Below are positions 1 to 7,891 of a stretch of DNA of 32,875 nt, one piece after another; the stretch's first letter is position 1, and the number at the start of each line of letters is the position of its first letter. The translations under genes were made by a program, and so were the position numbers. Location of the stretch: the NCBI GenBank assembly GCA_016936215.1, contig JAFGPL010000305.1:1-32875 (forward strand). Direction: 5' to 3'. Source of the DNA: Bacteroidales bacterium. Lineage in GTDB: Bacteria; Bacteroidota; Bacteroidia; Bacteroidales; UBA10428. A model generated the notes under the pieces. It saw nothing but the letters and a program-made list of their open reading frames with translations. It had not been told where the DNA came from and did no database searches.

Positions 1-758
1 ATGTCAAGAATTGCCGCTCCAAAGCTGTAAACAAATCCATTGCAGGTATTTGAAACACCATGGTAAAAAAGCAGCCATCCTTCAGTGGTTTCAATAGGCA
101 CAGGGCCTGAACCAATTTTTGTTCCCTGCCACCAGCCTTTTCCCCCTTTTCCCATTACATGCTTATGGTTCCCCCAGTAAACCATGTCGGGGCTTTCGCT
201 TAAAAAGATATCCCCGAAAGGTGTATGGCCGCTGTCGCTCGGACGGCTCAGCAAATAATATTTTCCGTTGATTTTCCGGGGAAATAATACGCCATTCCTG
301 TTAAAGGGCATGAGCGGGTTAGGCATGCGTACCCAGATTTTGAAGTCTTTTGTTCTTCCCATGCCAATAGAAGCCCCGTGCATGTCGTCACACCATGTAA
401 TATAATACCAGTCATCAATTTTTACCAGTCTCGGGTCATAGGCATAGCTTACAGGATTGGGCGAGCCATCTTCGTTTTGCCAGGGTATCACCTCGTCGTC
501 TATCTCGAAATGAAAACCGTCTTTACTTTTGCCGAAATGCAGAAATGCCCTTCCATTTTTATGATCGGCGCGGAAAACCCCTACAAAGCTTTGGTTATAG
601 GGCAATACAGCGCTGTTATATATTCTGGCGGTTGACGGGGTAGGGTTCCAGTCAATAACCGGGTTCCTGCTGTATCTCCAGATAACTTCTTTGTGACCTG
701 CCGGTTTTTCTTCCCATGGAAGATTTGGAAGAGATTGGCCTATGATGGTTTTTTTCAT
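1..758 (-). CDS. GH130 family beta-glycoside (mannoside) phosphorylase, C-terminus truncated by window edge
   Basis: Open frame on minus strand from ATG at 758 to the window edge, missing from the ORF track because it has no stop. Translation MKKTIIGQSLPNLPWEEKPAGHKEVIWRYSRNPVIDWNP...YDPRLVKIDDWYYITWCDDMHG...GSGPVPIETTEGWLLFYHGV shows GH130-type motifs. Confidence 0.88.
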   Translation of the reverse strand, partial: MKKTIIGQSLPNLPWEEKPAGHKEVIWRYSRNPVIDWNPTPSTARIYNSAVLPYNQSFVGVFRADHKNGRAFLHFGKSKDGFHFEIDDEVIPWQNEDGSPNPVSYAYDPRLVKIDDWYYITWCDDMHGASIGMGRTKDFKIWVRMPNPLMPFNRNGVLFPRKINGKYYLLSRPSDSGHTPFGDIFLSESPDMVYWGNHKHVMGKGGKGWWQGTKIGSGPVPIETTEGWLLFYHGVSNTCNGFVYSFGAAILD

Positions 759-779
759 TCCTGATAAGGTTTAAATATT

Positions 780-3170
780 TTATAAATAGACTTTTATATC
801 GTTGTTCTGTTGAAGTATTTCAACCGGGATAAAATTACCCTTTATTTCATTTGCGTTCAAATGAATTTTGGATACTCCTTGTGTTTTTTCTGCAGTATTG
901 AATATTTCAATACTAAGCAATTTATTTCTGAACATACGTTTGATTTTCAGATTGTGCCAGTGGCTTGGAATACAAGGATCTATGGTAATGCCTTTATATT
1001 GAGGCCTGATACCCAGTATATATTGTGTTGCAGCAAAATTAGCCCAGCTTGCAGCCCCACTCAGCCACGGCAGGCGCGAAGCCCCGTACCTTGCACTATA
1101 TTTGCTGTGCGTTGACTGGCAATATACATAAGGTTCTATTTCTCTTACTTCTGCACTGGCATTCATTGCCGATGGCATATAAGACCTGAAATATTCGTAT
1201 GCCCTGTTACCTTTGCCTGCCATTGCTTCGGCAATTACCGCCCAGCCTTGCGTATGACAAAACACCGCACCGTTTTCTTTCATTCCCTTGTTAAAGAGCG
1301 TGGCTTTGATCACCTTCAGGTCGGCTTTTTCATAAGGCGGGTCGCAGATCATTAGCCCGTAATCGGTAAGAAGACTGTTATTTATTAATTCAAGTAACCT
1401 TTCGGCTTTTTGTCCATTTGCATGCCCACTAATGATTGCCCATGTTTGCGGGTTTAGCCATAAAGAGCCTTCATCATCATGTTGCGAGCCATATTTCAAA
1501 CCATCATATCTGAATGCCCTTAAATAACGGTCGTTGTCCCATGCATATTCTTCTATGCTTGCATCCAGCATTTCGAGATGTTTTTGTGCCCATGCAAATT
1601 CTGCGGGCAGGGAGAGCAATTCGCATATATCAATATATGTAACAAGTGCATAGCGCAACTGAAATGCCACAAACACCGATTCTCCCTGCTGACCAAGGAC
1701 AAGGCAGTCGTTCCAGTCGGCCGCAAGTCCGCAGGGCAGGCCATGCGCCCCCATCCGGCCCAGGTTGAATTCTATGGCCCTTTTCAGGTGACCGGTTACC
1801 GTGTCGCTTCCCTTATCGGCATAAGGAAAAACTTTGTTGTAAAAATCAATATTGCCTGTTTCTTTTACATAGGCAGGTACTGTATTAAAAAGCCAGAGAC
1901 AATCGTCTGAACGGTATTCGTCTTCTTCAGGAGGTTTCATTGTGCCCGGTTTATGCGAAAAGGGTTTTACAACAGGCATAGCGCCACCTGCCGAAACCTG
2001 TCCGGTGATCATGAGTTCCAGTCTTTTACCTGCCTCTTCGGGTATCAGATGCAATACCCCCAGTATGTCCTGTACCGTATCCCTGTAACCGAGCCCGTCG
2101 CGCTCACCTGCATATACAAGGCTTGCAGCCCTTGACCAAGCATATGTTATCAGGCAGTTATATGGGCCCCACATGTTCATCATGCTGTTGAAATCGGCAT
2201 CAGGAGTGTAAACGGACATGTTTTCAAGTTTGCCGTGCCAGTATTTTTTCAGTTTATTGAATTCATTTTCAACCCATGCAGGATCATGTACCTCTTTAAG
2301 GGTTCTATTTCCCTCAAACTCTGCAGTTCCGATGCCCATAACTATAACAAACTCTTTTTCTTCACCGGGCCTGAGGTCTATATCAAACTGAAGAACACCG
2401 CAACCATTGTCTCCCGATGCAATTGAACCAGAACATTCACCTTTTTCGACAGCATAAGGCTTTGCATAATTGCCGAAAGTCCCAAGAAAGCGCTTCCGGT
2501 CGGTATCAAAACCAGTAATTTCAGCACCTGCAACACCCAGAAAAGTGTGCCGCGCCTGGCCTCCTTCCTCGAAATTATCGGGTTGCGGCGGCAGGTAAAC
2601 ATTGGTGCCATGGTCTATTATCCCGTCAACCATTTTCATGGTTAGGATATACTGGGTATATTGCAGGTTTACAATATCCTGCCAGAGGTGCCAGTTGCTG
2701 GTATATTCAACGAACGTAAACAAACGGAGATGCCGGTTTGAAGACCCGTTGTTTTTGATACGGCACCGCCATAGTTCAAAATATTTGTCAAGTGGAACAA
2801 AAAAAGTGGTTTGGACAGTGATATCCGAATATGATGATTCTATAACAGTATAGGCAGTCCCATGCCTGCACAGGGCCTTATACTTTTCAAGTGGTTTGGC
2901 TACAGGCTGCCACGATGCCGACCAATAGTCTCCCGAATCCTGGTCGCGGATATAAATATACCTGCCGGGTTGATCGAGTGGAACAGCATTGGTACGATAA
3001 CGCATGAACCTGCCCTGGGCAGCCGATTTGTAAAAACTATAACCGCCGGCATTATTGGTTATTATTGCCCCGTAAACCGTCGAACCCAGATAGTTGCTCC
3101 AGGGTGCCGGCGTTTCGGGATTGGTGATTACATACTCCCGGTTTTTGTCATCGAAATGGCCGAACAGCAT
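780..3170 (-). CDS. GH94 family beta-glycoside phosphorylase (cellobiose/chitobiose phosphorylase-like)
   Basis: 796 aa; N-term MLFGHFDDKNREYVITNPETPAPWSNYLG and GRYIYIRDQDSGDYWSASWQPV; C-term GAASWANFAATQYILGIRP...IDPCIPSHW typical of GH94. Confidence 0.9.
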   Translation of the reverse strand: MLFGHFDDKNREYVITNPETPAPWSNYLGSTVYGAIITNNAGGYSFYKSAAQGRFMRYRTNAVPLDQPGRYIYIRDQDSGDYWSASWQPVAKPLEKYKALCRHGTAYTVIESSYSDITVQTTFFVPLDKYFELWRCRIKNNGSSNRHLRLFTFVEYTSNWHLWQDIVNLQYTQYILTMKMVDGIIDHGTNVYLPPQPDNFEEGGQARHTFLGVAGAEITGFDTDRKRFLGTFGNYAKPYAVEKGECSGSIASGDNGCGVLQFDIDLRPGEEKEFVIVMGIGTAEFEGNRTLKEVHDPAWVENEFNKLKKYWHGKLENMSVYTPDADFNSMMNMWGPYNCLITYAWSRAASLVYAGERDGLGYRDTVQDILGVLHLIPEEAGKRLELMITGQVSAGGAMPVVKPFSHKPGTMKPPEEDEYRSDDCLWLFNTVPAYVKETGNIDFYNKVFPYADKGSDTVTGHLKRAIEFNLGRMGAHGLPCGLAADWNDCLVLGQQGESVFVAFQLRYALVTYIDICELLSLPAEFAWAQKHLEMLDASIEEYAWDNDRYLRAFRYDGLKYGSQHDDEGSLWLNPQTWAIISGHANGQKAERLLELINNSLLTDYGLMICDPPYEKADLKVIKATLFNKGMKENGAVFCHTQGWAVIAEAMAGKGNRAYEYFRSYMPSAMNASAEVREIEPYVYCQSTHSKYSARYGASRLPWLSGAASWANFAATQYILGIRPQYKGITIDPCIPSHWHNLKIKRMFRNKLLSIEIFNTAEKTQGVSKIHLNANEIKGNFIPVEILQQNNDIKVYL

Positions 3171-3188
3171 TTTACCCTGGTTTTATTC

Positions 3189-5450
3189 TTAATTTTCACC
3201 CCTTTGTTTTCTTCTTTCTATAAGTTCATTTTCAATTTCCTGCACACGTTTGTCATTAAGCGGATATATCATTGACAATAGTATGGACAATGCGCCCATT
3301 CCGGCAGGTATCAGGCTGAAAAGCAAAAGTAAACCATTAAGGCTTTGTGAAGATTGTACCTCATCTGGCTGAAAACCAAGCTGTGACATAAGTGTAAGTG
3401 CCACAAAGGCACCAAAAGCCCATCCAAATTTCTGAGCCATTGTAGAAGCTGAGAAAACCAGACCAGTAGACCTGGTCCCTTTTTTCCATTCACCATAATC
3501 TGCCGTGTCGGCATACATCGCCCAGATCAAAACGCTTAAAGGGCCGCCCGTCATCGAGCCGGTTATCTGGAAGAAGAAGATCAGGCCGAGTTCTTTGGCG
3601 GTAAGAAAATATATTATTCCGGTGCTGAAGATGGCGATAATAAACAGTACAACAAAAGCCTTCTTTTTGCCGATGAGTTTGGCAAACCATGCTACCAGTA
3701 AAACTCCCAGGAATGATGACATCTGCCCTATGGTGTTGTAAGCTGAAGTTAAGGTAACAAAATCGTATGTTTTAGAACCCAGGAATGGCAACTGAAGCTG
3801 CTGTGTGCCAATTACATATTTAAAGTAGTGAACGGTAACACTTCCTCTTACAGCTACAAAAAGGATAAAGGTAATGGTGGTTGCAAGCAAAATCAGCCAC
3901 GGACGATTGGTCACCAAATTCCTGAGGTCTCTTCCGATAGAAGTTTCCTGTGCTTTGGGGGGTTGTACCCTTTCTTTGGTTGATTTAAAAGCAATAAGGA
4001 AGAAGATTACTGCTGCGATACCGTAAATTACAAAGGACAGTTGCCAGCCTTTGGCCTCTTTAATTACTTCTATTTCGTACTTTAATGGTTCTCCCTCGGC
4101 TTCGACAAATGAGTCTGAAATATTTATATCCACCGTACCGAATCCGGCTGTGACTACAGCATTTTCAATCAGATTGTTTACATAGGGCGGATTGTTATCT
4201 TTGGTAGCTACCAAAATATTCAGGTTGTGAATAAGTAGTCCCCCTTTATGATCTATGGCAGTGACTTTTATTCTGGCCAGCCCCGGTTTCCCTTCGATGA
4301 ACGACAATTTACTGTCTGTAACAACAGGTGATGCTACCATTCTATTATTACTTTCAGTTTCAAAAGAAAGAGCATCACCATCGGGATCGCTGAAATACCT
4401 GGTCAGGTCAATTTCTTTTTTACCAAAACCGTTTTGCAGTTTGATGAAAACGGTCGAATCTTTGATAACCGGATTATTATTGCCCTCTTTAGCAACATTT
4501 ACATAAAAGGTGTGGGTCTTTTCCCCCCATTTTTTATCCTTAGCTTTAAGAATGATTTTACTGCTTCCGGCATTCTTTTCTGTTATTAAAAGTTTACCGT
4601 TATTGAGTTTAACATCAACAATTTTATTATTTTTATTTTCAACCGAATAATCAAAAAGTTCCTGTTCCCTTCCAGCAAACACTTCCGAAATATCAACCTC
4701 ATGTTGTTGAAATCCCTGGGTAAGATACAGGTCATTTACAGGTTTGTTGATTTCGGGCATATTATTGTCTGCCGGATTAACCCTGAAATTAAATTCCATC
4801 TGGCCTTTATTACCCTGAGTATCTTCAGCAGTTAGGATAATTCTTGCGTTTCCGTTGTCAACTTCATTTATGAGGAGCCTTTGATCCTTTATTTCTGCTT
4901 TTATAATTGATTCGTCACCACTGCCGAGACTTTTTGCCATGGGGAGCAGCGTGGCAGAAACGATGATACCCGCGGCAAATGCAAAAAGAAATTTTACAGA
5001 AGATACTGTAGTTCTTTCGTTGGAATCACCTGAGATAACGCCCAGCAAGGAAGTGTACGGTATATTTATTGCCGTGTACATCATCATGATGAGGACAAAG
5101 GTTGCATAAGCCCAGATTATTTTCCCGGACATGCCAAAATTGGGGACAGTAAAAGCAAGAACGCCCACCACAGCAAAAGGAATACACATCCATAGCAGGT
5201 ATGGCCTGAATTTTCCCCACCTGGTGTTTGTGCGGTCTGCTATAATTCCCATTAACGGATCATTTATTCCGTCCCAAAGCCTGCTTACAAGAAACATGGT
5301 GGCTGCGATTGAAGCAGGTATCAGAAACACATCTGTGTAAAAATAAGTGAAATATAGCATGAAAGTTTGCCAATATAGCACCGATGCGAGGTCTCCAAAC
5401 CCGTAACCGATTTTTTCACGTAAGGATAGTCTCATTGAAGTTGATTTCAT
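3189..5450 (-). CDS. MFS (GPH/MelB-like) sugar:cation symporter with a large cadherin/Ig-like insertion between predicted TM5 and TM6
   Basis: REKIGYGFGDLASVLYWQTFMLYFTYFYTDVF, RLWDGINDPLMGIIADRTNTRWGKFRPYLLW and ADTADYGEWKKGTRSTGLVFSA are GPH-family motifs. ORF track start is 5483; internal Met at 5450 (MKSTSMRLSLREK) is the likelier start. Confidence 0.88.
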   Translation of the reverse strand: MKSTSMRLSLREKIGYGFGDLASVLYWQTFMLYFTYFYTDVFLIPASIAATMFLVSRLWDGINDPLMGIIADRTNTRWGKFRPYLLWMCIPFAVVGVLAFTVPNFGMSGKIIWAYATFVLIMMMYTAINIPYTSLLGVISGDSNERTTVSSVKFLFAFAAGIIVSATLLPMAKSLGSGDESIIKAEIKDQRLLINEVDNGNARIILTAEDTQGNKGQMEFNFRVNPADNNMPEINKPVNDLYLTQGFQQHEVDISEVFAGREQELFDYSVENKNNKIVDVKLNNGKLLITEKNAGSSKIILKAKDKKWGEKTHTFYVNVAKEGNNNPVIKDSTVFIKLQNGFGKKEIDLTRYFSDPDGDALSFETESNNRMVASPVVTDSKLSFIEGKPGLARIKVTAIDHKGGLLIHNLNILVATKDNNPPYVNNLIENAVVTAGFGTVDINISDSFVEAEGEPLKYEIEVIKEAKGWQLSFVIYGIAAVIFFLIAFKSTKERVQPPKAQETSIGRDLRNLVTNRPWLILLATTITFILFVAVRGSVTVHYFKYVIGTQQLQLPFLGSKTYDFVTLTSAYNTIGQMSSFLGVLLVAWFAKLIGKKKAFVVLFIIAIFSTGIIYFLTAKELGLIFFFQITGSMTGGPLSVLIWAMYADTADYGEWKKGTRSTGLVFSASTMAQKFGWAFGAFVALTLMSQLGFQPDEVQSSQSLNGLLLLFSLIPAGMGALSILLSMIYPLNDKRVQEIENELIERRKQRGEN

Positions 5451-5641
5451 AATCAAGCGTGTTTTTAGGTATTTAAAGAACACATAAATACAAATTTTTC
5501 AGATACAAAACAATCTAATGTCCTGTTTCTTTCGATCTCAAAATATTAAATTATCACGGGATGAATTCAGAAGATCAGGATTAGTGCGGAACATGAATCC
5601 GGTTATAAAGTTTGGAGATAACAAAACATATACAATTCTGA

Positions 5642-5663
5642 AACACCGTTGCTAACCGGTGTT
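5642..5663 (-). terminator. possible weak terminator/hairpin downstream of the yihY-like gene
   Basis: Inverted repeat AACACCG-N8-CGGTGTT just 3' of the minus-strand stop at 5694; no strong T-tract. Confidence 0.35.
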
Positions 5664-5693
5664 AATATTTTAAACAGCAAAACTAAGAATAGC

Positions 5694-7004
5694 CTATAGT
5701 TCTTTCAGTAGTTTGTTTTTGGATGATTTTTTCAAATCTTCATAATAGGTGGCCATTATATCTTCCAGTGTTTTCAATTCTTTGGTTACGTTTGCATGAA
5801 CCTTATCCTGTCCCCTTTTGTCGAGTTTGTCAATGATGTAGCTTACCGAAATATTCCCCGGGTCTACAGCAGGCTGGTATGCAAGTTCTTTTACATTTTT
5901 AGTGGTGGTTTCTGAAATAATATTCGTATCGAGTAGGTCGTAAATAATTTCGCGAACGAGCCGAACGGGTATATCCAGCGTTTCTGAAATTTCACTCGAT
6001 GTTTCGGCAGGTTTGGCATCAACAAAGTTTTTAATAATATGATGTGCTACCAGCAGCGAGAGCAGTTTTCTGTTGTAATTGCTTATGAAAAGGCTGTCTG
6101 TTTCAAATTCATAGTTTTCAACATTCTGAGAGGCAAAGGCAATTTCGGCCCCAAACAATACAATGAGCCAGCTGTATTGCAGCCACATAAGGAAGAGCGG
6201 CAATGCGGCAAAGCTTCCGTAAATTGCGCCATATCCCGAAAGATAAACCTGGAATTTTACATAACCCCACTGCAATATGTGAAAAAGTGTGCCGGCAATA
6301 ATACCGCCTACAAAAGCAGGCCCGAATTTAACCTTGGTGTTGGGCATGATGATATACAACAGTGTAAAAACAAACCATATGATGGAGAAAGAGAGAAACC
6401 ACACCAGCACTTTTATAACCGGCCCGATATATGCAACTATAAACGTGTCATTAAAATAGTCGTTGATCTGCGATACAGTAAATCCGCTCGAAACAAAGAT
6501 AAGTATCGGGGCAATAACTATCAGTGATATATAATCGCTGAGTTTTCTTGAAAGCGCTCTTGATTTTTTTATTTGCCATATATTGTTGAAGGAACTCTCT
6601 ATATTGCCGAGCACATTCATAACCGACCAAATTAGAACGACTAAGCCGGTGCCTGCGATAAAACCTCCTTTCACATTGGCCAGCATCTTGTCTGCAAAGG
6701 CCATCACCTCTGAAAGCACAGCCTGCTGGCTTGAAAGATTTTCTTTGAGTGTGGTTTCCAGATATTCCTGGAAACCAAAACCTTTTGCAATGCCAAAAAT
6801 CATGGCAAAAACAGGAACGATTGAAAGCAGACTGTAAAAGGTAAGCGCCGATGCCCTTAACTGTACATTGTCTTTGGCAAAACCGCGTGATGCAAGGATT
6901 AGTACCCTTACCTGCTTGATCAGCCATCTGAATCCGCCGTGTTTACCTTTTAATGAAAGGTGCCAGACATCTTTTTCAAAAAAGTTTTTGATTTTCTGAA
7001 GCAT
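5694..7004 (-). CDS. YihY/BrkB family inner membrane protein
   Basis: 436 aa with DNVQLRASALTFYSLLSIVPVFAMIFGIAKGFG, NIWQIKKSRALSRKLSDYISLIVIAPIL and GAIYGSFAALPLFLMWLQYSWLIVLFGAEI; typical of YihY/BrkB. Confidence 0.92.
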   Translation of the reverse strand: MLQKIKNFFEKDVWHLSLKGKHGGFRWLIKQVRVLILASRGFAKDNVQLRASALTFYSLLSIVPVFAMIFGIAKGFGFQEYLETTLKENLSSQQAVLSEVMAFADKMLANVKGGFIAGTGLVVLIWSVMNVLGNIESSFNNIWQIKKSRALSRKLSDYISLIVIAPILIFVSSGFTVSQINDYFNDTFIVAYIGPVIKVLVWFLSFSIIWFVFTLLYIIMPNTKVKFGPAFVGGIIAGTLFHILQWGYVKFQVYLSGYGAIYGSFAALPLFLMWLQYSWLIVLFGAEIAFASQNVENYEFETDSLFISNYNRKLLSLLVAHHIIKNFVDAKPAETSSEISETLDIPVRLVREIIYDLLDTNIISETTTKNVKELAYQPAVDPGNISVSYIIDKLDKRGQDKVHANVTKELKTLEDIMATYYEDLKKSSKNKLLKEL

Positions 7005-7119
7005 GGTTTAACTGGTTTTGGTTGGTTAATAAACAATTGTTAATTACCAGATTTTGAAATTTAAAATATATTTAGTTAATTTATTTACGATAAATGTACA
7101 AATTAGTTATTAATAGCTG

Positions 7120-7497
7120 ATGCAAAAGAGCCTCCAATTCAAAAAAATACTGGTTGTGGAGGATGATGAAATGAATTTTATCTACCTGAGCCAGATTTTT
7201 AAAATAGCCAAAATAGATATAATGCGGGCAAAGACAGGTTATGAAGCGCTTGAAATGGTGAAGCATTTCAAAGACATTGCCTTAGTGTTGATGGATATTC
7301 AACTTCCTGATATTGACGGCTATGAAACCACCCGAAAAATAAGGAAAATTAACAGCACCATACCTATTATCGCACAAACAGCAGCCAGAAATATTAACAA
7401 TGCAGAACTTGCAAAGAGTGCCGGCTGTACCGATATTATTGTCAAACCGTTCAGGATGGAAGAACTCATGGCTAAAATGAAAATCTACCTTACATAA
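7120..7497 (+). CDS. stand-alone CheY-like response regulator receiver
   Basis: 125 aa; KKILVVEDDEMN, ALVLMDIQLPDIDGYETTRKIR, PIIAQTAARN, DIIVKPFRMEEL; no output domain. Confidence 0.92.
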   Translation: MQKSLQFKKILVVEDDEMNFIYLSQIFKIAKIDIMRAKTGYEALEMVKHFKDIALVLMDIQLPDIDGYETTRKIRKINSTIPIIAQTAARNINNAELAKSAGCTDIIVKPFRMEELMAKMKIYLT

Positions 7498-7625
7498 AAA
7501 CCATCCGTAAGAAAATTCAAACTTACCGGCTGCAAATTATTAGCAAGTTTGCATATATATTCATAATTCCTTCTAAAATATAGAATTACTGTACTTTAGT
7601 AATATTCTAACCGTTTTCTCCTCTT

Positions 7626-7658
7626 CCAACGGAAAACCCAATGCAACCAACGGGAAAC
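7626..7658. promoter_or_regulatory. candidate regulator-binding direct repeat (21-bp phasing) upstream of susC
   Basis: CCAACGGAAAAC (7626-7637) and CCAACGGGAAAC (7647-7658), 11/12 identical, exactly 21 bp apart. Confidence 0.5.
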
Positions 7659-7709
7659 TTACACATTTTCAGATCATTATAATTTTCCAAATTTGTTATG
7701 GATTGTAAT

Positions 7710-7826
7710 GGAATACCTGTTGTAATGATTCAGTTCATTGATGCATAGATAAGAATTTAAGGACTTATAATCAGGTTTAAACACACACACAAATCACCTT
7801 TGTCCGGCATTTTCAACAGGTATTCC
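7710..7826. repeat. perfect 13-bp inverted repeat in the susC leader region
   Basis: GGAATACCTGTTG (7710-7722) and its exact reverse complement CAACAGGTATTCC (7814-7826), 91 bp apart. Confidence 0.85.
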
Positions 7827-7891
7827 TTTTAAAATGAGGAATATAACATCAAAATATATCTATTCTATTAACAAAACCAAAAGAAAAACCT

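Noticed and set aside
6039-6527. 162-aa plus-strand ORF and the 158-aa minus ORF (6451-6927) over yihY
   Set aside because: Out-of-frame overlaps of a convincing YihY/BrkB gene; no family features.
7032-7041. AACAATTGTT palindrome between yihY and the receiver gene as a Rex or other operator
   Set aside because: Lacks the TTGTTA-N6-TAACAA layout; a 10-bp AT-rich palindrome is expected by chance.
7781-7791. (AC)5 dinucleotide run in the susC leader as a phase-variation tract
   Set aside because: Too short to be a convincing slippage tract.
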